64,000 nucleotides of DNA from Sabellastarte sp. h YS-2021. Its lineage: Eukaryota; Annelida; Polychaeta; Sabellida; Sabellidae. Position 1 is the stretch's first letter; every line of letters starts with the position of its first letter. Shown here piece by piece: positions 10,915-20,560 of this stretch. Under the pieces are notes generated by a model that searched no databases, was not told the DNA's origin, and saw only the letters and a program-made list of their open reading frames with translations. The DNA lies in assembly GCA_964017235.1 (NCBI GenBank), contig OZ024931.1, forward strand, positions 96,056,221 to 96,120,220, written 5' to 3'. The position numbers and the translations under genes are program-made.

Positions 10915-13761
10915 CTAGATCCTGGGAAAGACTCCTGAAGACTTGGTTGTAGCGGATGTGCCCCCCCCCCCCCTTTTTTCTTTCCGAGGACAACTGGTCT
11001 GAGGGGAAGGATCTAGGACTTGTTGTGCAGCCACTACGGGTCCCAGGTACAAATTGTTGTCGGTGTCCGACCAAGTAAGGTCTTTTAGGTAAAAATTTGT
11101 AAATGTGTTGTGAGCTTTCCAGTGACAGGCTTGCATGATTTGGTCCACCGATACCCCACCGTAAAAGGCCTTAGAGGCCGCGAAGGCCCGGATGTCATGC
11201 GCTTTGACTTGGACCAAGTCCAAGGCTTGTTGATCTGCTTGTTTGTAACAAAGTAAGATGGTTTGTTTCAACCATGAAGAGAGTGTAGCGGGTCTGATGT
11301 CTGAGGTATGTCCTTTCTTAAAGGAGATGAAAAGGAGAGAACGAGACCCTCTCAGGTCTTTAGTTCGGTCCAAATAAAACTTCAGGGCCCGCACGGGACA
11401 CAGGGTCCTGTCTTCTTTAAACTGTCTATCTACAATGGTAGTCAAAGCAGGAATAGTCACTGGTGACACACTTTGAGAACCTTCTCTTGCTAGTTGGTTT
11501 TTGGCTATGAAATCAGAAGAAGGGAACAAGGCTACCTTTTCCCATTGGCCTAAATTAGCTACTTTGTTAGCGACCCAGGCATGGATTTCGCTGCGGCGCT
11601 TGCCGGAGGCCAAGGCTAGCAAGAAAGCAGTTTTGAGAGTAAGATGTTTGAGGTCTGAGTCTTTCATGGGCTCAAATGGTGCTTTGGTGAGCTCGTTAAG
11701 GACAACAGAAAGGTTCCACTTGGGTAAATTTCTGGAACTTTTAGGACGATCCCTGTGAAAACTGGAGAGTAACCTATGAAGGTCTGCATTGTGTGCAATA
11801 TGTTGGGCCGTTGGGCCCAAAGTGTCAACGATTGCAGTCCTGTAACCATCAATGGTCGAGGGGCGCCTGTTTAAGTCTTGGTACAGATACATGAAGAAAT
11901 CTGAGATTTGTTTCACAGATGGAGTGGAGAAATCCACCGAATTTTCTCTGCACCATTTTTCAAATAGGGCCCACTTTGACTTGTAGATGGTCCTTGTTGA
12001 TGACCGCTGAGGGGCAGCAATTCTCTCTGCCACCTCCACAGAGAAGCCTTGTTCTTGGAGTTGTCCGCTCCTAGACACCAGGCGTGGAGGTTCAGGTGCT
12101 GGGGGTTGTTGTGGAACACCAGCTTGTGGGACTGTTTGAGTAGGGTTGTTGACACTGGGAGTTGCAGTGGGATCTCTGTTGAGAGCTGCACTAGGTCCCA
12201 AAACCAGGGCATCCCTGGCCAGCCTGGGGCTATTACGATGATCAGGCACTGGCATTGCCTGATCTTTTGGATCACCTTGTGAAGGAGAGCCGTAGGAGGG
12301 TACGCATAGGCCGTGAGGTTGGTCCAGTTTATGTTCAGAGCATCTATGTCCCAGGCCCTTGGGTCTGGGATAGGAGACACGTATAGAGGGAGTTTGTGGT
12401 TCAGGTGAGTGGCAAATAAGTCTACATGAGGTGTGAACCACTTCTGGCAGATCTGTTTGAAGACCTGTGGGTGCAGAGACCATTCTGTTGACTGCACTTG
12501 GTTGGACCTGGATAGCAGGTCGGCCATCACATTCAGGCACCCTGGAATGTGCCTGGCTTTCAATGTTATGTGGTAGTGATGGCACCAGGTCATGATCTTC
12601 CACAGGAGAGCACACATCTCTGCCGAGTGTTTTCCTCCTTGTTTGTTGATGTAGGCTACCACTGTTGAGTTGTCCGTCGCAACCAACACTGTTTGATTCT
12701 GGCACTGGTCCTTGAAGTCTCGAAGGGCCAGGGAGACCGCCTTCAATTCTAGGACATTTATGTGTAGCCTTTTTTCCCGATCTGACCACAGACCCTTTGT
12801 AGAATTTTGGTCTAAGTGAGCGCCCCAACCTTCGTTTGAGGCGTCGGTAAAGAGTTGGATACTGTGGTCTTTGGGATGAAGGTCTGCACCTTTCATCACA
12901 TTGGAGGGATTTTGCCACCAATCTAGGTGGGCTGCAATGGCTTCTGTCCAGGGAAGGAGGTTGTCCAGCGACTGAGGATATCTCCAGTGCTCCTTGAGGT
13001 GAAACTGAAAGGGCCTCATGTGAAGGCATCCCTCTGGGACCATTTTCTCCGTTGAGGCTAGCAACCCAATTAGAGACATCAAACATCTTGCAGTCAAAAC
13101 ACGTTTTGACTTGAGTCGTAGGATCAAATCCTGAAGTTTGAGCCATCTCTCTTGAGTGGGTTTTACAAGGGCTGAATCTAGGTGGTATTCGTAGCCCACG
13201 AACGAAAACACCTGAGTAGGTTTCAGTTCTGATTTTTCCTGATTTATTATCCACCCCAAGGACTGAGTCAGTTCTACTACTGCCTGAGTGTTCACTTGGG
13301 CTTCCTCCTGAGACTGGGACCTGATCAGCCAGTCGTCCAGGTATTGGTGAATTCTGAGTCCTCTTGAGAGGGCCATTAGTTTCACTTCCTTTACGATCAT
13401 TGTAAAGACCTGGGGGGCTGTGGCTAGTCCGAACGGGAGGGAGGTGAACTGGAACACCTGAGCCTTGTAGCAAAACCTTAGGTATTTCCTTGAGCTTGGG
13501 TGGATGGGGATGTGCAGGTAAGCGTCCGACAGGTCTATCGACGATACCCACTCCCCTGGAATCAGGGAGGTCCTGATGGACTCTGGAGTTTCCATTTTGA
13601 ACTTTTCTACGTGTAGAAAAGTATTGAGCCTGCTTAAGTCTATGACTGGCCTCCACCTTTGGTGAGGCTTGGGTACTAGGAACAGGCGACTGTAAAACCC
13701 GAGAGATTTTACATTGTCTACCCTTTCGATAGCGTTCTTTGACAGGAGAGACTGGATACAA
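10915..13761 (-). CDS. DIRS-1 tyrosine recombinase frame
   Basis: A 948-codon open frame; the recognisable recombinase is the last 400 or so residues (about 10915-12150). It has an N-terminal SAM-like core (IYKSKWALFEKWC, RPSTIDGYRTAI), then the catalytic set: Arg in SGKRRSEIHAW (about residue 731), HDIR (about 855-858), CHWKAHNTF and the Tyr of TNFYLKD (about 891). In DIRS elements it integrates the circular DNA without target duplication. The first ~600 codons overlap the RT/RNase H frame in another phase. They read as an unrelated Pro/Ser-rich peptide, so the true start is probably near 12200. The C-terminus includes a glycine run encoded by a 14-base C tract. Confidence 0.88.
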   Translation of the reverse strand: MYPVSPVKERYRKGRQCKISRVLQSPVPSTQASPKVEASHRLKQAQYFSTRRKVQNGNSRVHQDLPDSRGVGIVDRPVGRLPAHPHPPKLKEIPKVLLQGSGVPVHLPPVRTSHSPPGLYNDRKGSETNGPLKRTQNSPIPGRLADQVPVSGGSPSEHSGSSRTDSVLGVDNKSGKIRTETYSGVFVRGLRIPPRFSPCKTHSREMAQTSGFDPTTQVKTCFDCKMFDVSNWVASLNGENGPRGMPSHEALSVSPQGALEISSVAGQPPSLDRSHCSPPRLVAKSLQCDERCRPSSQRPQYPTLYRRLKRRLGRSLRPKFYKGSVVRSGKKATHKCPRIEGGLPGPSRLQGPVPESNSVGCDGQLNSGSLHQQTRRKTLGRDVCSPVEDHDLVPSLPHNIESQAHSRVPECDGRPAIQVQPSAVNRMVSAPTGLQTDLPEVVHTSCRLICHSPEPQTPSIRVSYPRPKGLGHRCSEHKLDQPHGLCVPSYGSPSQGDPKDQAMPVPDHRNSPRLARDALVLGPSAALNRDPTATPSVNNPTQTVPQAGVPQQPPAPEPPRLVSRSGQLQEQGFSVEVAERIAAPQRSSTRTIYKSKWALFEKWCRENSVDFSTPSVKQISDFFMYLYQDLNRRPSTIDGYRTAIVDTLGPTAQHIAHNADLHRLLSSFHRDRPKSSRNLPKWNLSVVLNELTKAPFEPMKDSDLKHLTLKTAFLLALASGKRRSEIHAWVANKVANLGQWEKVALFPSSDFIAKNQLAREGSQSVSPVTIPALTTIVDRQFKEDRTLCPVRALKFYLDRTKDLRGSRSLLFISFKKGHTSDIRPATLSSWLKQTILLCYKQADQQALDLVQVKAHDIRAFAASKAFYGGVSVDQIMQACHWKAHNTFTNFYLKDLTWSDTDNNLYLGPVVAAQQVLDPSPQTSCPRKEKRGGGGTSATTKSSGVFPRI
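10961..10974. repeat. 14-base C tract in the recombinase C-terminus
   Basis: It encodes the Gly run of the C-terminal tail. DIRS-2 has 21 C at the same place (31756-31776), so the tract length varies. Slippage here would change the frame of only the last ~20 residues. Confidence 0.85.
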
Positions 13762-14219
13762 GTGGCCAAGGCTTGGTCTTTTTGTTGGGCCTTGTACTCT
13801 GACAGAATCAGAGGAAATCTGATCAAGTTTGGCTTTGAACGGAATGGCAGAACGTAGCCATTGGTGATAATGTTTAACACGTTTTGAGAACCTTTGTTTG
13901 TGAGCCAGTCTCTCCTGAAAGAACGGAGGCGACCTCCTACTGGTGGACTGAGTGAGGCTTTGGAGGAGTCATTGGGGAGGGGGGTTTCCACGCCCCCTTC
14001 CTCTATTGTGGGGTCGAAAACGACCCCTGGAGCCTCTGAAGTTGGATTTTCCTCTTCCCGAGGGAAAGGACTGGTTACTGCTTTGAGAGGTATTGCCCCC
14101 ATAGGGGCGTTTCCTGTAGGAGCCTCTTTTCTTGTGGGGACCACGAAAGGGCTTATTCTGGTAGAGTGCAAAACCCTGAGAATCTTTTGAGGTGCCTTTT
14201 TTGAGAAGGAAGTCCTCAC
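11913..14219 (-). CDS. DIRS-1 reverse transcriptase / RNase H / methyltransferase-like protein
   Basis: 768 codons with no internal stop. The RT spans about residues 165-345: LFLVPKPHQRWRPVIDLSRL, SIDLSDAYLHIPI, SLPFGLATAPQVF and the catalytic YLDDWL (about 293-298). RNase H spans about 455-575, with acidic residues in FTDASNEGWGAHL, LELKA, ATDNSTVVAY and NVMADLLSR. A DIRS-type methyltransferase-like region follows at about 580-690 (VDLFATHLNHKLP, IAPGWPGMPWFWDL). It should copy the element RNA into DNA. Its first 250 nt overlap the end of gag, and its 3' half overlaps the recombinase frame, an arrangement known for DIRS. The first Met may not be the real start; a gag readthrough or shift is possible. 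Confidence 0.92.
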   Translation of the reverse strand: MRTSFSKKAPQKILRVLHSTRISPFVVPTRKEAPTGNAPMGAIPLKAVTSPFPREEENPTSEAPGVVFDPTIEEGGVETPLPNDSSKASLSPPVGGRLRSFRRDWLTNKGSQNVLNIITNGYVLPFRSKPNLIRFPLILSEYKAQQKDQALATCIQSLLSKNAIERVDNVKSLGFYSRLFLVPKPHQRWRPVIDLSRLNTFLHVEKFKMETPESIRTSLIPGEWVSSIDLSDAYLHIPIHPSSRKYLRFCYKAQVFQFTSLPFGLATAPQVFTMIVKEVKLMALSRGLRIHQYLDDWLIRSQSQEEAQVNTQAVVELTQSLGWIINQEKSELKPTQVFSFVGYEYHLDSALVKPTQERWLKLQDLILRLKSKRVLTARCLMSLIGLLASTEKMVPEGCLHMRPFQFHLKEHWRYPQSLDNLLPWTEAIAAHLDWWQNPSNVMKGADLHPKDHSIQLFTDASNEGWGAHLDQNSTKGLWSDREKRLHINVLELKAVSLALRDFKDQCQNQTVLVATDNSTVVAYINKQGGKHSAEMCALLWKIMTWCHHYHITLKARHIPGCLNVMADLLSRSNQVQSTEWSLHPQVFKQICQKWFTPHVDLFATHLNHKLPLYVSPIPDPRAWDIDALNINWTNLTAYAYPPTALLHKVIQKIRQCQCLIIVIAPGWPGMPWFWDLVQLSTEIPLQLPVSTTLLKQSHKLVFHNNPQHLNLHAWCLGADNSKNKASLWRWQRELLPLSGHQQGPSTSQSGPYLKNGAEKIRWISPLHL

Positions 14220-16134
14220 CTTCCTTCACTAACTGAGACTCGAACAAGGAAGGGCCCCAAAAGGACGAGTTCCTGAGTTCTTGACGTCTCGTTTCTCCTA
14301 ATTGTGGATGTAATAGAGTCATCTCGGCTTCGCGCCTGAGCAAGCCGGTATTAGCCATAGAGTATAATTCCCTCTGCAAAATATGGGCTAGAGATTTGCT
14401 GAGACAAGTGAGGGCCCTGTGTTGAACAAGTACTGTCTTGTTCCAAAAATCTAAGTAGTCAGCTACTTCCTCATATCCGCGCTTTGCCGCTTTCTCAGGA
14501 TTGGCACCTTTCTGAATCTGAGATTTTATCTTCTTGACCGTAGACTTGATGCTATGTTGGCATTTTTCCAATGAAGCATTGCAAGAAGAGGAGGTTTTGG
14601 CAAAAGCAGCGGTGAAGTTGAGGGTAGAGATATTTTGTCTAGCCTGAAGTTCCAGCTCCTTGAGAACTGGCAGGGGAACTCTGGCTACTGGGGACCCAGA
14701 AGGTCTAGGAGTAATACAGATCTTAGCAAAGTCCGTATTCAACTCCTGAATTTTGTCCTGAAAAGTTGGCTGTCCCACCTTGTACCACTTTGAAGTTGAG
14801 GGAGGAGGCTTGACATATTTTCCCTCAGATAAATTGGCAGCCTTAAAGTCATGTTGGAATTTATCAAAGGCGTCCTTGATAAGTGAGCTAAGTGGAAGGA
14901 TAGAGGAAGGACCTCTAGGTCTGAGCTCTTGACGGCCTTTTTCATCATCCAGACCCAACACTGAAGTGGACGACCTGGGCATAGATTCCCTGGGGTCAGG
15001 GAGAGACAGAATATGCCTGAAGGTGTCTACTTCTTCAGAGTATTGTGAGGGCATGTCAGACAAAGCTACCACCCTATAATAAGGGGGGTCTGGATCATGT
15101 TGTGGGAGGTCTTGATCAGAAGCTACTCCTGAGGGCTGAGCCCTAGAGGGCTTAGAAGACCTGTGTCTGGCTACAGGGGAGTGGTCCTCCTCTGAGGAAA
15201 ATGACACGTATCTAGATCTTGATTTATGTTTGCTCTTGTCAGAGTGTTTTTTGGATCTAGAAGAAGGGATCCGAGGTTCATCGGAATCCTCATTTAGTTG
15301 GTCCGAGGCAGAGCTCGGGTCAACTGGCTGCTTATGGCTTTGCTTTTTGTGAGAGTACGAGACCTCTTCGGGATGACCTTCCGAGGGGGCAACGTACTGA
15401 TCCGAGGAAAGTTGAGTAGATACTAGACGAGGAGGGAGTGCTGGACCGTAGTCCACATCCATAGCCTCGCTTGGGATGTTAGTACCAGATCTCGGAGGGG
15501 GCAAATCCAGAGGGGCAGCAGTATTACTGGACGAGCCAGGTTTTGAAGCAAGAAGCGAGGACTGTACCTCGACTTTCTGTTTTGCAGCCAACTCCTCTCG
15601 GAGTGACTGAAAAGCTTCCAACATAGATGCCTGGAAGGTACCCATTTGCTGCTGTAAATGTATATTTAAGGAATCACCCAGTGATTTTTCTATGTTTTTC
15701 TGGATTTTATTTTGCAAAGCTGTGCCAGGGGTGGGTGGAATAGTCTTGGCTGGTGTTTTCAAGGACAGGGAACTGAAGGCAAGAGGTTGTGGACGGGGGG
15801 GTGAGGTAAAAAGGCTATCAGCAGCACACTCGAGGTCTGCATTGGATCCAGTGAAGGAATCCCCGTCGCCTTCACCCAAAAGATCTAGTTCATCTTTGGA
15901 ACTAGTTGCCGCTTTTTGCTTTTTCAGATACCGCTTCCTGTTTGAAATTTTCTGTAATTGCTCATCTGTGAAAGACGTGCAAATTTCACAAGGGGTTTCA
16001 AAGGTGACACAGGGGTCATCTCCCTTGCCAGCCTCCCTATAGGTAGGGCAGAAATTAAGTGTATCAAAACTGAAGCAAAAATGGCGGCATTTCTGAGCTC
16101 TCGGTTTGTCTTTATTTGCTTGATGGAGAGACAT
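13969..16134 (-). CDS. DIRS-1 Gag
   Basis: 721 codons, opening MSLHQANKDKPRAQK. Residues about 16-55 form a Cys-rich module (CRHFC, NFCPTY, DDPC, PCEIC), probably metal-binding. DIRS-4 has the same module with CPTC where this copy has CPTY, so one Cys is lost here. Residues about 295-345 are Ser/Arg/Lys-rich (KHSDKSKHKSRSRYVSFSS) and the C-terminus is Arg/Gly-rich (SGRGKSNFRGSRGRFRPHN), as in RNA-binding structural proteins. The gene is first from the element's 5' end, in the Gag position. Function is inferred from position and composition; no capsid fold can be read by eye. Confidence 0.8.
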   Translation of the reverse strand: MSLHQANKDKPRAQKCRHFCFSFDTLNFCPTYREAGKGDDPCVTFETPCEICTSFTDEQLQKISNRKRYLKKQKAATSSKDELDLLGEGDGDSFTGSNADLECAADSLFTSPPRPQPLAFSSLSLKTPAKTIPPTPGTALQNKIQKNIEKSLGDSLNIHLQQQMGTFQASMLEAFQSLREELAAKQKVEVQSSLLASKPGSSSNTAAPLDLPPPRSGTNIPSEAMDVDYGPALPPRLVSTQLSSDQYVAPSEGHPEEVSYSHKKQSHKQPVDPSSASDQLNEDSDEPRIPSSRSKKHSDKSKHKSRSRYVSFSSEEDHSPVARHRSSKPSRAQPSGVASDQDLPQHDPDPPYYRVVALSDMPSQYSEEVDTFRHILSLPDPRESMPRSSTSVLGLDDEKGRQELRPRGPSSILPLSSLIKDAFDKFQHDFKAANLSEGKYVKPPPSTSKWYKVGQPTFQDKIQELNTDFAKICITPRPSGSPVARVPLPVLKELELQARQNISTLNFTAAFAKTSSSCNASLEKCQHSIKSTVKKIKSQIQKGANPEKAAKRGYEEVADYLDFWNKTVLVQHRALTCLSKSLAHILQRELYSMANTGLLRREAEMTLLHPQLGETRRQELRNSSFWGPSLFESQLVKEGEDFLLKKGTSKDSQGFALYQNKPFRGPHKKRGSYRKRPYGGNTSQSSNQSFPSGRGKSNFRGSRGRFRPHNRGRGRGNPPPQ

Positions 16135-16357
16135 TTTATACGCAATAAAAGACGTACAATAGAATTGCCTGAACCGAGGAAAGCTAAAAACACGTGAAAG
16201 TCAAGAAATACTTAACGTGGGAAAATCAGAATTTTACAGAATGATCTATAGCATATAAATAAAGAAATATGCAAATATTAGCCTCCAACAATAAGTAAGA
16301 ACTGAGAAATAAATAGAAATGTCTGTATATTTACAAACTGCTACCAGTCATCGTGGC
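16135..16357 (-). other. DIRS-1 5' untranslated leader
   Basis: AT-rich sequence between the right inverted repeat and the gag start. No open frame is supported. Transcription should start in or near the right terminal repeat, but no clear promoter motif is visible. Confidence 0.5.
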
Positions 16358-16523
16358 CAACAAGAAAGTAGGGCGATTGGTCAGAAGTTATCACGTGACG
16401 ACAACTACCAGTATATCCAGTGGCTAACAAGAACGATCTTTTTTTCTAAGACGTTGGCCCCGGGTGTGGCAACCCGAGAACAGCATTAAGTCCCACATGG
16501 TAAGCTATTGTAGCGTAATAAAA
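16358..16523. repeat. DIRS-1 right inverted terminal repeat and outer end
   Basis: 16358-16506 is the inverted copy of 4662-4810. 16507-16523 (ending gcgtaataaaa) is the unique right outer end, matched by its complement in the internal complementary region. The family A repeat resumes at 16524. Confidence 0.92.
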
Positions 16524-17560
16524 GCAATAGTTTTCATGCTCAGCTATGCCATGACATACAGGTCTGCAAATTCACTATGCTATAGCTGACCCAAAAGTAG
16601 GTGAACAACATATTTATAGAAAATACTTTAAATGCAATATTTTTCAAGTTACAACTGATTTACTCAACAATGAGAACCTCCGAATAGCTATTACACAGCT
16701 ATGCCATGAGCTACACATCTCCAATTTTACAATGTTATAGCTAATTTAAACGTTTGGGAGGAGAAGTCGCTCATGCGGACGTGGACACTGCAGAGTGACG
16801 ACATAACAAAACAGTGTTTGAGTTACAACTGATTTACTCAACAGTGAGAATCTCAAAGTAGCTATTGCTTAGCTATGCAATGGGTTAAAGGGCTGCAACT
16901 TTACTATGGTATAGCTCGCCAAAAAGTAGGTGAGTAACACATTTAAAGAAAATACTGTAAATGCAATAGTTATCAAATTTCAACTGATTTACTCAACAGT
17001 GAGAACCTGAATATAGCTATTGCTCTGCTATATAATGAGCTATAGGTCTGCAATTTCACTATGTGATAGGTGACTGAAAAGTTGCTGAATAATATATTTA
17101 AAGAAAATACTCTAAATAATACACTTTTGAAGTTACCACTGATTTACTCAACAGTGAGAATATTAAAGTAGCTATTGCTGAGCTATACCATGAACTACAG
17201 GTCTACAATTTCATTATGTTTAGCTGACCCATAAGTAGGTGAATAACATATTTAAACAAAAGTCCCTAAATGCAATTGTGTTACACGTGATTTACTCAAC
17301 AGTGAGAACCTCAAAGTAGCTGTTGCTAAGCTTTGCAATGAGCTACACGTCTGTAATTTTACTATGTTATGGATGACCCATAAGTAGGTGAATAACATAT
17401 TTAACTAAACAAAACACTGTAAATGCAATAGTTTTCAAGTTGCAATTGATTAACTCTACAGTGAGAACCTGAAAGTAGCTATTACTCAGCTATACAATGA
17501 GCTACAGCTCTGCAATTTCACTATGTGATAGGTGACCCCCAAGTAGGTGAACTAGAAATA
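16524..17560. repeat. Family A tandem array, about six units
   Basis: Units about 165-170 bp long carry the family phrases (aaaagtaggtgaataacata, tagctattgctcagctat, caagttacaactgatttact). A short foreign stretch near 16750-16800 (gaggagaagtcgctcatgcg, cagagtgacgacataa) matches the module that flanks the 50345-52090 array. Confidence 0.85.
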
Positions 17561-17639
17561 GGAAGCCCTGTAAAAAGAGAAAGTGGAACAACAGAGAAAT
17601 AGGTGGATTGCATACAGGAAAACACATTATCATGCATAA

Positions 17640-19610
17640 TGTCCACCCTTGATGCTTGGAAAGGCTATGTTTACAGTTTTTTTTTATTTTCCGCTTAAAA
17701 AAAACTCCTGGGTCAAAAATTTGCTCAAAATGGCTCTATCTCTTATACTTTACAAGATATTTACAATTTTCTAATTTCCGTTAAAATCCAAGATGGCCGC
17801 CAAAAGTGGCGAACATTGAAATTTTTATCTGTTTCACAAATTCACTCAAAATCACAGTATCTCTAACGGTTTCTGAGATATATACAATTTTTGGGTTTCA
17901 GCAAAAATCCAAGATGGGCATCAAAAGTTACGAAAATTTACATTTTTCCCTTATACATAGGATACTATACTACTGTCGTAATGGTAAAAAATTTCACTCG
18001 AAATCGTTCTATCTCTTGCAGTTTCCGAGATATAAAAATTTATTTTCCACTAAAATCCAAGATGGTTGCCAAAATTGGCCAAAATTAAAATTTTTCCTTC
18101 TTGTATAGGATACCCTTGTACTACCCAGTGAGTCAAATATTCTCTCGAAATGGCTCTCTCTCTTACGATTTAGGAGATACTTACAATTTTTGAGTTTCAG
18201 CAAAAATCCAAGATGGCCGCCAAATGTTGCAAAAATTAAAAATTTTCCCTTTTGCTTAGGCAACTCTTCTACTGCCCTACAGAATTCACTCGAAATGGCT
18301 CTATTTCTTATGGTTAACGAGATTCTTTCATTTTTTTAAAATTTTCTGCTAAATCCAAGATGGCCGCCATAAGTTGCAAAAATTGAAATTTTTCCCTATG
18401 AGTCAAATATTCTCTCGAAATGGCTCTCTCTCTTACGATTAGGTGATACTTGCAATTTTTGAGTTTCAGCTAAAATCCAAGATGGCCGCCAAAAGTTGCG
18501 AAAATTGAAAATTTTCCCTTTTACTTATGCTACTCTTCTACAGCCCAACAGAATTCACTCAAAATGGCTCTATTTCTTATGGTTCCTGAGATTCTTTCAT
18601 ATTTTTATTTTCCCTTGTACTACCCTGTGGGTAAAAAATCAATCCAAATCACTCTGTCTCTTACAGTTTCTGAGATATTTTCAATTTTTTATTTTCCGCT
18701 AAAATCCAAGATGGGCATCAAAAGTTGCGAAAATTGACATTTTTCCCTTATACATAGGATACTATACTGCTGTCGTAATGGTAAAAAATTTCACTCGAAA
18801 TTGTTCTATCTCTTGCAGTTTCCGAGATATTTACAATTTATTTTCCACTAAAATCCAAGATGGTTGCCAAAATTGGCCAAAATTTAAATTTTTCCTTCTT
18901 GTATAGGATACCCTTGTACTACCCTGTGAGTCAAATATTCGCTCGAAATGGCTCTCTCTCTTACGATTTAGGAGATACTTACAATTTTTGAGTTTCAGCA
19001 AAAATCCAAGATGGCCGCCAAATGTTGCAAAAATTGAAAATTTTCCCTTTTGCTTAGGCTATTCTTCTACTGCCCTACAGAATTCACTCGAAATGGCTCT
19101 ATTTCTTATGGTTAACGAGATTCTTTCATTTTAAAAAAATTTTCTGCTAAATCCAAGATGGCCACCATAAGTTGCAAAAATTGAAATTTTTCCCTATGAG
19201 TCAAATATTCTCTCGAAATGGCTCTCTCTCTTACGATTAGGTGATACTTGCAATTTTTGAGTTTCAGCTAAAATCCAAGATGGCCGCCAAAAGTTGCGAA
19301 AATTGAAAATTTTCCCTTTTACTTAGGCTACTCTTCTACTGCCCAACAGAATTCACTCAAAATAGCTCTATTTCTTATGGTTCCTGAGATACTTTCATAT
19401 TTTTATTTTCCCTTGTACTACCCAGTGGGTAAAAAATCAATCCAAATCACTCTGTCTCTTACAGTTTCTGAGATATTTTCAATTTTTTGTTTTCCACTAA
19501 AATCCAAGATGGCCGTCATAAATTGCGGAAATTGAAAAATTAATCAAAATCACTCTATCTCTTACGGTTTCCAAGATATTTTAAATTTTTGCTAAAATCC
19601 AAGATACAGG
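17640..19610. repeat. Array with a 798-bp higher-order repeat
   Basis: Subunits of about 130-160 bp carry aatccaagatggccgccaaa, attttccct, a ctactgccc or ctaccctgtgg stretch and ggctctatttcttatggtt. Matching landmarks recur exactly 798 bp apart (gatggttgcc at 18061 and 18859; agttgcaaaaattg at 18372 and 19170), so about two copies of a several-subunit block lie head to tail. Copies look very alike, implying recent expansion. No genes. Confidence 0.9.
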
Positions 19611-20170
19611 TCACTGTAACTTCACTATGTTATAGCTGACCCAAAAGCAGGTGAACAACATATTTAAACAAAATATTGTAAATGCAATAGTTTTCAAGTT
19701 ACAACTGATTTACTCAACAGTGAGAAACTGAAAATAGCTATTGCTCAGCTATGCAATGAGCTGCAGGTCTGCAATTTTACTATATTGTAGCTGACCAAAA
19801 ATTAGGCGAAAAACAAATTTGAACAAAATACTGTAAATGCAATAGTTTACAAATTACAACTGATTTACTCAATAGTGAGAACCTCAAAGTAGCTATTACT
19901 CAGCTGTGCAATGAGCTACGGGTTTGCAATCTTACCATGTTATAACTGACCAAAAAGTAGATGAATAACATATGTATACAAAATTCCGTATATGCAATAG
20001 TTTTCAAGTTGCCAGTGATTTTATTCATTATGGAAGATACTGAAAAGTCAGAAATTAGCTATTATTCACTTAGATATTGGGATGGACACCCAAGTTACTC
20101 ACCATGTTGTAGCTATAAAAAAAATAGCTGAATAACATATTTTAACAAAATGCTCTAAATGCAATACATT
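19610..20170. repeat. Family A repeat, three units
   Basis: Standard family A phrases; the last unit is diverged (actcaccatgttgtagctat) and matches 49850-49880. Confidence 0.75.
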
Positions 20171-20560
20171 TCAAATTATAAGTTATTTAGTGCATGACTT
20201 CATGAATTTTAATGCATTAAAAATTATTTTAAAAATTCATAAAAAAATAATTAAGAAAGATAACGGCCTGATGCTCACACAAGGGAATCTACTTGTGGCC
20301 TAGAACATATTTTGGAAGATAAGAGAGAAATCCCTCTAATAGTCAATGAGAAAATAAGTGATTTAGTGCAAGATTTCATGAATTTTAATGCATTAAAAAT
20401 TATTTTAAAAATTGATAAAAAAAGTAAGACAGATCCAGGCCTGATACTCAGGCAAGGGAATCTACTACATATATTCAAGACATAAGAGAGATCCCTGCAA
20501 TAGTCACTGAGAAAATTGTGATACTTTCACTTTGGTGGGGGTACCTCACTTGTAATGGCT
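20170..20560. repeat. AT-rich duplicated block, two units
   Basis: Two units about 178 bp apart contain tgcattaaaaattattttaa and a ggcctgat...caagggaatctact stretch. A single copy lies at 49930-50160, also after family A. The end gtgggggtacctc is shared. Frames in this block are repeat translations. Confidence 0.75.

Larger units (their letters stand above)
4620..16523 (-). mobile_element. DIRS-1: complete DIRS tyrosine-recombinase retrotransposon
   Basis: Minus-strand element of 11904 bp, or about 6.4 kb once the nested hAT (5328-10842) and its duplication are removed. That is a usual size for DIRS. It has 149-bp inverted terminal repeats with three mismatches, distinct outer ends, an internal complementary region and three overlapping open frames: gag (13969-16134), RT/RNase H/methyltransferase-like (11913-14219) and tyrosine recombinase (10915-13761). 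No target duplication is present, as known for recombinase-mediated integration. All three frames lack internal stops, so this copy looks recent, although activity is not shown. Confidence 0.95.

Noticed and set aside
13894-14190. Plus-strand frame opposite the gag/RT overlap
   Set aside because: Shadow of the minus-strand genes; no independent signal.
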